A stretch of DNA of 64,000 nt from Isoetes taiwanensis. Lineage: Eukaryota; Streptophyta; Lycopodiopsida; Isoetales; Isoetaceae. This document shows positions 34,098 to 46,272 of this stretch, piece after piece. A program made the translations under genes and the position numbers. The notes under the pieces were generated by a model, which was not told the DNA's origin, ran no database searches, and was given only the letters and a program-made list of their open reading frames with translations. Location: assembly GCA_021234155.1 (NCBI GenBank), contig JAJEKV010000036.1, forward strand, positions 10,055,426 through 10,119,425, read 5' to 3'. Numbering within the stretch: position 1 is the stretch's first letter; the number at the start of each line of letters is the position of its first letter.

Positions 34098-34577
34098 TTG
34101 ATAATGGCCGAAGTCATGCCTGGGCAGGATTTTATTGAGATTCATGGACTTTCTGGTGAAGGATTACTGCCTACTTTGAAAGTGAAATGTTTAGAAGATA
34201 ATGTAATAGATGCAGAATGGTCCTCGGTTAGGCCGAAAGAACAAGATCAAAGTTTTGATGATGCAGCCTCAACACCGAGAAAAACTGGACAGGTTGTTGA
34301 AAAAACTATACCAAACAGAAACTATGGTAAACAATGAAGTGAGAAAGCAAGTAGCTTATACCTTTGCATGGGAAAATTGTGATTCTGCCATTTCAAACCT
34401 TGCAAAGCAAAAGATCAATTGGACGTCTTTTGGAGCACAAGTAATGAAGTACAAAAATTACAGTTAAGGGGGAAGGAAGTCCACGTTGCACGATCGAGCA
34501 TAGGTACATTTAGAGAGAGTTGTAAGTTGGATCAGTCTGCTTTAAAAGGTAACATGGAATTGGCCAAATGAAGCCTC
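34098..34577 (+). pseudogene. Decayed coiled-coil gene fragment, unrecognised
   Basis: Three adjoining frames each read like protein: 34104-34290 (EIHGLSGEGLLPTLKVKCLE), about 34290-34420 (NNEVRKQVAYTFAWENCDSA) and 34415-34577 (DQLDVFWSTSNEVQKLQLRG, ending MELAK and stop). The Lys/Glu/Gln pattern suggests a coiled coil. Two frameshifts separate the pieces. I cannot name the family. Confidence 0.4.
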
Positions 34578-36600
34578 GAGTTATCCCCAGCTACGAACCT
34601 GAACTTCATCATGTTTCTAGAAATATCACCATCAGACATAGAAAAGGGAGCTGCAGAGATTCTACTGCTCCTATTATCTGTGTTGTTGTTCAGCTCCGTA
34701 AGGTTTCCCCTACTTTCACATACTTGAAAGTCTCCTATGGATAACCATTCTTTCAAGCACGGAAGCTAAAATGCCCAAAACCGATGGCAAATCCTATCCT
34801 CACGCGAATCTGCATTGCCCCTCTCTGGAATAAAGATCGACCAAAATGGTGCACTAGAAGCCTTGCGATCATAGATGAAGGAAAAAATTACCAGACTTCA
34901 AATACATTGAACAAAGACCCAAAAGCAAGAACAACATTTTTCTGGTAGGCCACGTATTTCGTCCAGCTCCCATTGCTTAGGATGCCGGAGCCGGAGGCAG
35001 GGAGCAGAATAGTATAGAATTAAAGAGCACAACCTACCTACAGATGACAGCCAGGGAGGAGCGGAATAGACGGCCTGCAGCCTGCTCCAAATTTAAGTCG
35101 GTGAGCGGACGCCCTAGCTCACTCAGTGAACCCAACAAAAGAACTCTGCAATACCTTCTCTGGCAGCATCGGTTTCTTGAATGCCAGCCCAGCTATGGGA
35201 GTGGTAGCTACGGCGGAGATCTCTTCGTTCATCTACCCACAAACGTGGCTCACCAACCTTCATTTAGATTGCGGTGGAGAACACGAAAAAAGAAAAAAGA
35301 AAAATTAGAAACTCAATTACATATGTTTAGAAAATACATATACATAAGTATCAACCATGCATAAGGCACTTGCTTACCATATGCCATTATGGCCTCCGCT
35401 ATGTCATTTGTTCCAACATCTGCAACAAGAAGAAGAGGATGGAAATATATTATGAGTTATACATAACCAGACTTTATGGACCACAAGCATACTATGGATG
35501 GTGTATCTTTTCAATGGTATATCATGAACCACAATTTGTTTATTCACATAATAGAAAGACATCTTGCATGGTTGGAAAAGGTCATTTGTGGGTTCATGTC
35601 ATCAAATCTTCTAAATGGCATTTAATATGGATCTAATGCCAATTACATTCTGTCATATAAGAGAGTGTCAGCTATATTTGAAGCTAAATGGAATGATCAG
35701 GTATCTTTGTTGGAGTTATATAGCCTAAGTACAAATGAAGGTTGCATTTCAATAGAGCTTAAATGGCGCATCGGCCCTATTTCATGCTAAATGAATCCAG
35801 GGAACTAGTTAAATGGCGCACATGCTCCATTTAGCTTAATGGAGAAAAAGTGATTTCATTGAATTTTGGCTCCATTTAAGCTAAATCGAGCTTATGCCCA
35901 TTCTGATGGTAATTTCAGCTTGAAATGGGGTTGCCGCACCATTTAAAGCTCCATTTGAACTCAACTTTCAGCTTTATTTAAGCTACATTGTAACTCAGAA
36001 AACCTGGATCACGATGGGCCAGATCTTTGTAGATTTTAATATTTGATTGAATGATAGAATGCTGTAATTTTCAATGTGCATTGATAGTATACAATTGAAC
36101 TGATACCGCTTAGATATAATAATATAAATCCGAGAGTAAGATGTCAAACAACAACGAAATCTTAAAAATATAAAAGCTTACGAGAAATGAAGCCTGATGT
36201 GGTTGAATCGACAATATAAGCATCAAACAGTATGTAAAACATACTTGCCTAATTCAAGATGAATGAAAAGTCATATCTCATTCTTCAATAAACATCGAGC
36301 CTGTTAATGCCTGGGCCTTAAGCAACCACGCGTTGAAGGGACAAACCAGAGCCAGAACAATCATATCCGGTGGAAAATAACCAAGCAAACCATGCACCAT
36401 TTTGGGTGGGATACCGGCATCCAAAAAAACCCTTAGAACTGACAACCCTCATGGGAATACCCCAAACCAAGCCTGCCTCAAAATGAAACACAAGCAAACC
36501 AAAATGCTTCCCACACCAAAAAGGCCTAACCTTTATGACCTAACAACTCGACAAGATTCATGAAACCATGTCCAAACAAAAAATACAAAAAAGATCTAGG
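34578..36600. other. Stretch without a recognised gene
   Basis: Between about 35740 and 36000 the phrase TTTAAGCTAAAT and its inverse recur several times, suggesting a small foldback or repeat. No gene supported. Confidence 0.4.
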
Positions 36601-36605
36601 CTATG

Positions 36606-37570
36606 CTGTAATGGACCCAGGAAGCATGACAATAGACCCTAGACTCAAAACGCCTCAAAAACCAACAAAGCCTTATAAAACCAAACCAAACAATGTACAA
36701 TCCAAGGGACACCTAAAGCATCTAAGCATAAGATCCAAGACCTTAGAATTCAACCTTATCTAACTTAAAGGACAAACTGAAAGCAAGAACTCCATTCCAA
36801 CAAAACATGATGACATGTTTAAAACACGAAATTAAGGGATACACACCCCAATACCTATGAAGATCCGGCAAAAACAAGGGATTGATGGAGCAAGACCCCA
36901 GGCCAACATGCCAACCCTACGAGCATAAAACAAGAAGAGCAACCAAAAAGCACTATGTTATAAAAGACCCATCTCTTAGCTACCAACTATAAACAACAAC
37001 ATATCTTCACATAACCCACACAAGCACTAGGCATCCAAGGAATTGATTGTGTAAGACCCAAGACTGACTCTAGACTCCAAGCTCATGCGCACCAACGACA
37101 ACTGAACAAAGGAGAACCATCAAACAAGAAAATTGTCATGGAAAATGAATCTAATAAAAGAGGGCAACATTCCAACCTGACCAATACACGATCTCCAAAA
37201 ACAAGGGATTGATGGGCATAAACCCCGACCAACCACTTCAAGACAGAAAAGTTGAGGTGTTCGAATATTTACAATATAAAAAGTAGGTACTAGAGTTGTG
37301 CAAGCATGGGTAAACACAACTATATCTAGATGGACGAAACTAAGAAGGTACAAAAACAACCCTAGACTAACAAAGCATCTAAAGACATCTCTAACAACCA
37401 AGTCTGGCTCAAAGCAAGATGTATATTAAGCGGAAAAATGCACTCCACAAAAACAACTTGACAAAATAAACAAGGCCCAAATAGAACAACCTATGCAACA
37501 ATTTGGCAGACTACAAGTGCAACAAAAATCTTGAAAGCATCTAGGCGAAGTTGCATCTGCAACAAAAAGT
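36606..37570. repeat. Degenerate ~165-bp tandem repeat (tentative)
   Basis: The phrase CAAGGGATTGATGG or a worn copy recurs at about 36875, 37038 and 37202, and AAGCATCTA-type phrases recur at about 36714, 37027, 37376 and 37540. The plus strand is A/C-rich throughout. The copies are too diverged for firm borders. Confidence 0.35.
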
Positions 37571-39519
37571 TTCTAAGGCATCCAATAACCAAAAAGACTA
37601 ACAAACTTCCTCTCGATTCCAAGGTCCAAAAACATTGTCAATGATTCAAAACTTTCTCACGCATGAGTTAATGCCCACAAGACTCGAATCTGCATCTCGA
37701 CAATAAGAGATCAAAGGCACAACCCATGTATCCACACAATAAGATATTGGTTTTGCAAGCTAAATATTGATTTATAATGTCTATTCTTGTAGAAACCTAG
37801 CAAAAAGCATAAACCTATACACAGATGCAGCCAGTGCCCATAGATCTGACCTGCTCAAGGACGGCGGCCCACTTGCCCAAAGCAGTTTGAAAAACCAGGA
37901 AAGTCGTCCATAACCATCCATTTTTAAAATGGCATGACAAGCAAATTCGGTCCCAACACCAGCTACAACGAGATCCATTACTCTGCATGATCAGAGAAAA
38001 GCATCCACTCCAAGAAGAGCTCAAACATAAACCAGGTTCCAACTCAAAAAACCGTTCTCTTTCAGGTTGCAGATAAAAGAAAACAAAGCTGGGGTCCCGA
38101 TTCATATGGCAAAAGCAGAAGATCATGACAGGATCGCCTAGATAAGCTGCTCTTGGACCCCCAACTCCAGCCCAGCCGAACCCAAGCAACCACCAAATGA
38201 GGAAGGAATTTAGAATTTTGGAAAAAACTGTCAACAAAGGGTATGAATCCTGTAGAAGTAAGGATTGCAGACTGCTTGAATGCCAGAAAAGCTTGTGAAG
38301 TGATGCAGAATTAAGAGGAGATGATTTAGTACTAAGCAGAAACTAAAGAAACCGCATAGAGAAGAAGCTAGCTAATGAGAATGGCTGACATAGAAACTCC
38401 ATACAATAATAAGATTCAACTCTTACTGCACTTTTCCATCTTCTCCTTCATTTTTATGCTCCTCTTCCATCTTTCACAACATTATTCCATTGTGTCCTCC
38501 TTCTTTTCTCCTTTGTCTGGGTTCATTCTCTATGTTCCCTTAGGATTTGTGGCCCTTCCTCTTTTGCCATGTTTTCCATCAGCCTTATCTGTGCATTCTG
38601 TTTCTTTTTATTCCAAGTACCCGTATAGTCTCATTTCTCCTTTCCTTCCGACATATATTGATATTCATTCTGGCTTCTTTTCTTTCTTTCTCCATGTTGA
38701 TATTTGTTCCTCTTCTATCAGCCGACATATATGTTGTCATAGGACCCATCCTAGAAAAGCCACGGTCCTATTGCTATCGCAATAGAACCGACATTCCTGG
38801 GATGTCCCTTTTCGCACTCTATTTATTCAGCCTTTTTCATCTTTTCGTCATCGACATTCTCTTGAGCTAGTTTTCTCCTTCTTCTCTATCCTACCAGTTT
38901 CCCTCACCCTCCCTCCCTTGATGGTTTGTCTGCATCTGATCTTATCCATGTTTCATTTTCTCTTTACGCCTTTCCATTCCATGACCATCTCTGTCTATGT
39001 TTCCATATATTTCGGGGCACTCTGCAACCTCTAGATCCTCCGTGGTTTCCTTTCAATGTTTTAAGTTTCTTGGTGTGGCACTTTAGCCTCTGAGGCCTAC
39101 TCATTATCTCGTTCTTCTTGGAGTCTGTCAAATCTTCTGTACTTTTCAGGTCACTCTGCAGCCCTCAATACTGTCTCATTACTTGGATAACTTATTCTAT
39201 CCCAGTTTGCACTCTGCATTATGTGATGTATCCTTAATATGAACACCTTAATACATCAGGTCATTAGCAATCTGCTGGCTGATTATTGACTAAAAGAACA
39301 AGCCATGGTTCTACATGGGTCAACCCACTGTCCCATCAGAAGGATTCACTTAATGCTTCTTGGAACACACATTTAACAACTTGATCCAAACTTACCTGAT
39401 TTCTGCAACTTTTTCTTAAAAATTCGGTCAAAAGCCAAGCGTCCAAAGACTCTGCAGCTGTCACAATTGTCATTCTCCAAAATCCAGGTGGTGAATGCTT
39501 GAAGCCATCGTGGATCTTG
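37571..39519. other. Stretch without a recognised gene
   Basis: From 38400 to 39200 it is strongly CT-rich on the plus strand, which opens long phenylalanine/serine-rich frames (for example 38375-38785). These look like composition artefacts, not genes. Confidence 0.45.
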
Positions 39520-39524
39520 CCTAA

Positions 39525-39791
39525 TGTTAGGATTGCTAAAATGAGCAGCATCTATCATGCAAGTGATTTCCTTGATTTATGTTATTTCCTTAAGTTATGT
39601 TAAGTTATATTCCTAAGTTTAAGGACTTATATTATGGAAGAATTCAAGGCACAAAGTTAGGTGCTATGTTGTATTTAAAGTCTAGCCCGAGAGGCTATTT
39701 TTCACCAGTTCAATACGAGATCACTTGGAGTTCTTCTGATTCATTTCCATTTGATTCATTTTCAATCTGTTTGAATATCTTCTTTCTCACA
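39525..39791 (+). repeat. 5' LTR of Copia 2
   Basis: 267 bp, TG...CA, matching 44421-44679 except for a few substitutions and an 8-bp stretch (AATACGAG) missing from the 3' copy. Confidence 0.93.
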
Positions 39792-39805
39792 GGTTATGGG
39801 CCCAC
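39792..39805 (+). other. Half-tRNA primer-binding site of Copia 2
   Basis: GGTTATGGGCCCAC begins directly after the LTR. It is complementary to the anticodon arm (GTGGGCCCATAACC) of plant initiator Met-tRNA, not to its 3' end. Drosophila copia and yeast Ty5 use this half-tRNA priming. Confidence 0.8.
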
Positions 39806-39902
39806 TGTGACTTCAATCTTGATTTAAACGCGTCAGTCGTACTTTGTCATGCCATTAAATCATTCTTTATCTTGCCATTAATATTTGTCCTTTGCTGTCT
39901 AA

Positions 39903-40960
39903 ATGGATAACTCAACCGGAACTCTGAGCTCCTATGAGTGGAGGTTGATTCCTCGTTTCAATGTTTCAATGGAAAGAACTTCCAAATCTGGAAGTGGCGA
40001 ATTCAAATGATATTAGAAGACAAGGATTTGTGGGAAATCATCCAAACTCCTAACCTTGCTGCAAACATGTCTGTTGCATCACTTACTGTGGCAGATGCCG
40101 ATGATGATGAAGACGATGATGCAGCCACTGATCCTTCAGCCCGAGATCTCCTTGAGAAAGATCGAAAGGCAAGGCTGGATGATGTTCCAGCACAGCTCGT
40201 GAAAGGAGCCACCACTGCATGTGCGATCTGGGGCATTTTGCTGAATCATTATGCTTCAAATCTCGCAGGGAATCGTCTTGCTTTGCGCAAACGATTGTAT
40301 GGTCTTCAGTTACCGGAAGGCGGTGACTTCATGGATCATGTGTGTCAAATGAAAGATCTTCTCGATGAGTTACAGTCCACAGGGGTGGATGTCACCGAAG
40401 ATGAGAAGGTATGCATGCTTTTGAATAGTTTACTACAATTGTTTGAAGGGATTGTGATAAATATGGAGGGAAGACTTTCTGACTATACTTTTGAGAAGGC
40501 ATTGGACCGCCTCAAAGCAGAGGTTATTCGGAAGCAAGGGCTTCGACCCTCAACCACAGATAGCTTGATGTTTATGAATAGGAAGGCAAAGCAGTCTTCT
40601 CGAAATGTGCCCAAGAAAGGGAAGTTTGATCGAAGCAAAGTGACTTGTTTCCGATGCCAAAAGGATGGGCATCTGGCAAAAGACTGTCGAGCTCCTGCTC
40701 CAGTTCCTCCAAAATATGAGACACCACCACAAGCCAATGTTGCTGAAGAAAATAGTGCATCTGATGAAGATCTTCCAGAAGAAGAAAACAGCTTTATGGT
40801 GGTTGAAGAGTTATATGCAGTACTGGAGCATGCACACAATGGATATGATCCAAATTGGTACTTGGATTCTGGGCCAACCAGTCACATGACTCCAAGGTAT
40901 GATCATTTTGTCACCTATGAAATTCTTGAAAATCCTAGAGTCATAAAAATGGGGATCATC
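39903..40960 (+). pseudogene. Copia 2 gag and protease
   Basis: The ATG at 39903 opens MDNSTGTLSS, but the gag body continues in another frame from about 39938 (FQCFNGKNFQIWKWRI). A zinc knuckle CFRCQKDGHLAKDC lies at about 40648-40690 and a protease site WYLDSGPTSHMTP at about 40855-40893. Proline replaces the usual alanine in DSGA. The frame is lost near 40955. Confidence 0.88.
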
Positions 40961-40974
40961 ACTCTCAAAAGGCT

Positions 40975-42340
40975 TTGGGAATGGGCACTGTGCAAATCTC
41001 CTATGCTAATTCTGTGGTGTATGTACATGATGTTCTTCATGTACCTGGTTTATTCAAAAACCTCCTTGCTGTTAGCAAGCTTGCAGATGCAGGCTATGAG
41101 CTAAAATTTACAGCTAATAGCTGTGATATTCTTGACTCTTACAGCAGAGTTCTTGTGGCAGCATTCAGACTTGGGAATTTGTACCAAATCGAAGGCATTT
41201 CTGCCAATATTGAGCATGCACATCTTGTGGCAGATCCTCCTCTGATAAATCATTGTGGCATCACCGTCTTGGCCACATTGCATGTAAAAAGGTCAAGCTG
41301 CAGAAGAAAAAGGGGCTTGTTCGAGGATCTACCTTATTGAAGGCACCATGTAATGCATGCATGCAAGCCAAGGTCACTAGAACTCACTTTCCTCCATCGA
41401 GCTCTCATGAATCAAAGAAGCTGGCTTTGATCCATACAGATTTGTGTGGTCCCATTAGTCCTCCAACACATGCTGGTTCGAGGTATTTTTTGGTTTTCTT
41501 AGATGATTACTCAAGGTAAGATCAATGTTTTGCACATTTCAAGATGTTTAAACATGCTGTTGAGAAACAAACAGGAGGACAGGTTCTAGCTATCAGATCA
41601 GACAATGGGGGGGAGTTCTGTTCTAAGATATTTGAAGAGTTCCTACTCTCTAATGCTATTGAGCATCAATTAACAGCACCTTACAGTCCAGAACAGAATG
41701 GCCGTGTAGAACGAGCCAATAGAAGCATCATTGAAATGGCACGAGCTCTTTTGATTGCCATGAATGTGCCTGCATCCTTTTGGGGAGAAGCCATTTCAAC
41801 TGCAGCATTCATCATGAACCGAGTACCTCATGCAAGCCTGGATTTTCAGATTCCTCTGATGTTATGGTCAGGTAAGATGCCTTCTTTAAAACATTTGAAA
41901 GTTTTTGGCTGTAGAGCTTTTGTTAGACTACCCATTGCTGCTCACAAGATGGAGGCTAAGACACGAGCATGCATGTTCATTGGTTACTGCTCTAACAGAA
42001 AGGCTTTTCGTTTCATAGATCTTGAAACCAATAAACTTGTTATCACCTGTCATGCTCAGTTCAATGAGTTTGAACCATGTTTTCCACAACCAACTCATTC
42101 CACTGATACCTTCATCTTCATTCCAGAAGATATACCATCCTTGCCTCCACCTTTATATTCATCTGCTTCTCCTGATATGCCTCCACCTTTACATACCCCT
42201 GCTTCTCCTGATATAAACCCTGATTCCTCATCAGAACCCCTCTTCTCTTTTGAAGATCCCTCTGAATACCTCATTGATTCTCATGATCCTCTTCTGCCAG
42301 CACCTCGTCCGTCTCGTGCTAAGAAGTTACCTCATTGGCT
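40975..42340 (+). pseudogene. Copia 2 integrase region
   Basis: Pieces in three frames: HVPGLFKNLLAVSKLADAGY (about 41037-41096), then HHRLGHIACKKV and CNACMQAKVTRTHFPP, the HHCC zinc region, and the core with D (LIHTDLCGP), D (IRSDNGGEF) and E (GRVERANRS). A stop at 41517-41519 follows DDYSR where about 10 codons are missing. A serine/proline-rich linker with repeated PPPLYSSASPDMP-like units comes next. Confidence 0.88.
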
Positions 42341-42399
42341 TAAAGATTATGTACTTAACACAGAAGACATCATTCTTGAACTAACCCATTATCAGGATG

Positions 42400-42990
42400 C
42401 CATCCAGAGCTCTCAGCACACTCAGTGGCATGAGGCCATGACTGCAGAAATGACAGCAATTGATGAAACAGGCACATGGAATTTAGTTCCCCGACCAACA
42501 GGCAGAACCATTGTTGGATCTAGATGGGTCTATAAGATCAAATACAGGGCTGATGGTACCATTGATCGATTCAAGGCTCGATTAGTAGCAAGAGGTTTTA
42601 CACAAGTACCTGGCATAGTCACTTTGTTCACCAACTTGATGTTACTAACGCGTTTCTACATGGAGAGTTACAGGAAGATGTTTTTATGGAACAACCAGAA
42701 GAATTCGAGCAGGGCAACAATCTAGTTTGCAAACGTCATAAGGCTCTATATGGATTAAAGCAAGCTTCGAGGACCTGGTACTTCAAACTCACCATTGTCC
42801 TACTTGATCTTGGTTTTACAGTAAGCACCTCGGATCCTAGTCTATACTTCCGTTTATCTCCTTATCCTATTTACATCTTATGCTATGTAGATGACCTTCT
42901 AATCATAGCTGCCCATGAACCCGATCTCATTTCTCTTAAAACTCAGCTTCAAGAAGTTTTTCGTATGAAAGATCTCGGTCCTATTGTTAG
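42400..42990 (+). pseudogene. Copia 2 reverse transcriptase, internally deleted
   Basis: WNLVPRPTGRTIVGSRWVYK and FKARLVARGFTQVPGI are followed by a deletion of roughly 30 codons and a frameshift; then LDVTNAFLHGELQEDVFM, YGLKQASRTWYFK and the active-site CYVDDLLI. The reading breaks at about 42990, after MKDLGPI, where a foreign segment begins. Confidence 0.9.
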
Positions 42991-43600
42991 TCCTGTACAT
43001 CCTGGTACAGGACTATTCATCCATACGACGGACCAAGTCAAGGCCAAGGATCCACAGCCAGGCACAGGTCAGTCGTCAAAGGCCCCACAGAAGACCAAGC
43101 AGACCACGCAGTCAAAGGCCACGCCTGCCGTCAAGAGGAGGCGCTCAGACAAATGACGGCCCGTCACTGCCTGCGTCAGCGTCAGCGTGATTTCAGGCAT
43201 TTCAAGAGGCACCGCCAGCATTCCTGCAAATCAGGCCTCCTTCCAGGAGTCGGCACCGAAATCAGTCAGAGTGTCTATATTGGGCCAAAGGCCATTGTAC
43301 TATATATATGAGTAGAGCTAGCACATGAGTTTTTAGATGAATTTTCAGTCTTGTCTCACTTCAGTTTTCTCTCGATTGCGAGAGCTCATGTATCTTCATT
43401 GACATCAAAGAAGTTGTTCTCATTATTGTGATCTCATTGTTTTTCGCTTTCTTTTCTCTTTTCATTGTTCTTTGCAAATCCCGCGTGACATAGCTCCCGA
43501 ATTCTCCTGTTAGATCCAAGGGCCCTCACAGAGGGCTGTCTTGCAGGAGTTCTCGAACCCAGACCCCAAACACTGTCGCCATCACTTTCTTGGTCTCCAA
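42990..43600 (+). mobile_element. Foreign ~600-bp insert in Copia 2, probably part of another retroelement
   Basis: It starts with a Gln/Lys/Pro-rich frame ending VKRRRSDK and stop, then a GC-rich stretch, a TATA-like GTACTATATATATGAG (about 43297) and a T-rich tail. This looks like a polyprotein end plus an LTR-like promoter of another element. Borders are judged only from where Copia homology stops and resumes. Confidence 0.5.
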
Positions 43601-43605
43601 ATTAC

Positions 43606-44374
43606 TTGATCACTCACCTTTGTCTGCAGAACTGTCATTCCATTTCCATTCCCCTTGAATTTGGTGTCAAACTTCACCCTGCAATTCCTCCTTGTTCTTC
43701 TCAATATTCCTATTTTCGTGATCATTACCGTCATATCCTTGGTACCATTAATTTTGCTGCTATTTCTACACGACCTGATCTTTCCCTTCCCTTATCCAAA
43801 CTAAGCCAATTTTCTGCAAACCCTAAACAGTCTCACTGTGTCTCACTTAAACGCTACCTCCGTTACGCTACCTCCGTTACATAGCTGGGTCTTTGAAGCT
43901 TGGAATCCATTATAGTGCCAGTGGGGGAAAACAAGTACTTGGTTATTCAGACTCAGATTGGGGCCAAGATGCAGACAGGAAATCAATTTCTGGATACACT
44001 TTTATGTTAGCAGGGGGGACAATAAGTTGGAGCAGTCACAAACAACGTTGTGTGGCACAATCAACCACAGAGGCTGAATATTATGCCATTGCACATGCCA
44101 TCAATGAAGGTTTGTGGCTTCAAAGGTTAACCATTGAGCTTCAAATTATACAGATCCAGGGATGACAATCATGGTGGATAATCAGGGAGCAATACAAATC
44201 TCAAATGATCCCCGAGATCACAAACAGATGAAACATGTGGATATAAAATTTCACTTCATCAGGGACATTATGGCAAAGAAGCTAATCACCCTGGAATACT
44301 GTCACACATCTGAGATGATTGCAGATATCATGACAAAAGCATTAGGAAGACCAAAGTTCACTGAATTTCTGTAG
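43606..44374 (+). pseudogene. Copia 2 end of reverse transcriptase and RNase H
   Basis: QNCHSISIPLEFGVKLHP and NFAAISTRPDLSLPLSKLS resume the protein; then a stop near 43882, GYSDSDWGQDADRKSISGY, AQSTTEAEYYAIAHA, another stop at 44163, and KHVDIKFHFIRDIMAKK to the natural end at 44374. The catalytic acidic residues are visible. Confidence 0.9.
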
Positions 44375-44410
44375 AAGTTGGGGATGCTTGAAACTTAAAT
44401 GCTTTCATTT

Positions 44411-44420
44411 TAAGTGGGGG
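44411..44420 (+). other. Polypurine tract of Copia 2
   Basis: TAAGTGGGGG lies directly before the 3' LTR. Confidence 0.75.
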
Positions 44421-44679
44421 TGTTAGGATTGCTAAAATGAGCAACATCTATCATGCAAGTGATTTCCTTGATTTATGTTATTTCCTTAAGTTATGTTAAG
44501 TTATGTTCCTAAGTTTAAGGACGTATATTATGGAAGAATTCAAGGCACAAAGTTAGGTGCTATGTTGTATTTAAAGTCTAGCCCGAGAGGCTATTTTTCA
44601 CCAGTTCATCACTTGGAGTTCTTCTGATTCATTTCCATTCGATTTATTTTCAATCTGTTTGAATATCTTCTTTCTCACA
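44421..44679 (+). repeat. 3' LTR of Copia 2
   Basis: 259 bp, partner of 39525-39791, followed by the duplication CCTAA. Confidence 0.93.
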
Positions 44680-44889
44680 CCTAATCAAGCAATGTCCTAT
44701 GCTTCTGCTGCCACTCTGTTTTGAACATGTCCAGATAGAATGCCAATTACTCTTTGGTGCCTCAGACTAAAAGGCCCCATGTTCAGTGCGAATGCCATTT
44801 ATTATACAACTCCATTTATTTTGGGTCCTATCCCATAAAGTTCAGTTTTCATACTCCAATTGTTCCTTACTGGTTGGAAAAAGTCTATA

Positions 44890-45310
44890 GGCAATAGCTG
44901 CGCAAAGTGAATAAGAAATCTATATGGTCCAAAAAAGGATCTACATGCTGTTGGTATACAAAAATAGACAGTTCTCTTTCTAACCTTGAATTCGTATGTT
45001 CATCCATTCTAGGCCTACAGGTTTGGCAGCTAGAAGCAGTACACTTAACTCAACATAAGTACACTAGTGAACTACTAGCTAACTTTAAGTCTACATAAGT
45101 ACACTAATGAACTGCTAGTTAAATTCCATACAGACTCATGCATGGGCAGCAACATATCCCCTCACTCAGAAAGCATAGGGATGTTCCAAGTATATTTGTG
45201 AAAGAGCTGATAGACTTGGGAACCATTAAGTTTCAGTACTGCCAAAAGAGCAAAAAGCTTTACCAAACCTGTCATGGGGCAAAAGTTCGCTAAAATGGAG
45301 GAGATACTCA
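44890..45310 (+). pseudogene. Old Copia reverse transcriptase/RNase H remnant
   Basis: CWYTKIDSSLSNLEF, VWQLEAVHLTQHKYTSELLA and, after stops, ELIDLGTIKFQYCQKSKKL follow the order of a Copia C terminus. Large internal deletions separate them. It is much older than the adjacent Copia 2. Confidence 0.65.
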
Positions 45311-46212
45311 CCTGCAGCACTTGAATCTGCAGGGCAAGAGAAGCTAGTTTTCTATGGTGTTAGTCATCAGTCCATGAAGAAATGTTTGCTAACATATCCA
45401 CTCAGTGGCACAATCACGCCAGTTAGCACAAGAGTTCTGGTCGTTGAACCATTTAGTGCCCACCCTTGTTGTTTTGCCTTAAGTGTTCTCATTCCCTTTC
45501 TAGCTTTGAAAGTGTTAAAAAATGATTGATAACTCCGTAGTCTTGAAATTAAAAAATATGTACCTTTGCAAGCTGGAAGTCAATGGTATGCACCACAGGT
45601 GTTGATATAAAAAGCCTTGGATCAAATGCATCAACTACGGGCTGGAAACAATGTTTAAAATAATCAATACAACAAATAATAAACCAAAAATTAAATTAAC
45701 GTCTACGAGAGACCACTTGGGTCTATGAGACCAATTATTACAGCAGCAGCTAGGACGCATTGCAGCCTTCTAGAACAATCTTTTTCTTAGATATTGGCTT
45801 GAAGTATGAGACGATATCAAACTTGTTTTCTCTTTTAGAGGACTACTTATGTTTTTTGCTTTGCTACAAGTAAAGTTACATATCTAAAGAGCATATTTGA
45901 GAGAAAGGTTGACCTGGTCTCAATAAACATTGAATAATATATATGCAAATCCGTCGCCCTCTCCATCCATCGAATTCGACAAGGCCTAGAAGAAAGTCGA
46001 GCAAGCAGAAGCAGAGGAGGGAATCGGGATGGTCGGAGAAGAAGTGATTTTCAAGGACTTTCTAATTTTCATGGACATCCGATGCAAAATTAAGAAATCT
46101 AATGGTTGAGATTAAAAACAGCTGACGTGGCACGACACGTGGCATAGCTAGGAATGCAGGAAATCGAGCAGGGGGGGTTAGGCAACCCTGCTAAAAAAAA
46201 TAAAAAAAAAAT

Positions 46213-46272
<60 letters not shown>

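Larger units (their letters stand above)
39525..44679 (+). mobile_element. Ty1/Copia LTR retrotransposon 2 (broken)
   Basis: LTRs of 267 bp (39525-39791) and 259 bp (44421-44679) start TGTTAGG and end CTCACA; they differ mainly by an 8-bp deletion. The target duplication CCTAA flanks both ends (39520-39524 and 44680-44684). The gag-pol order is Copia-type. Multiple frameshifts, a deletion in the reverse transcriptase and a foreign ~600-bp insertion make it inactive. Confidence 0.95.

Noticed and set aside
38375-38785. 136-codon Phe/Ser-rich frame
   Set aside because: The whole tract is CT-rich, which opens such frames in two phases; no family motif or splice structure.
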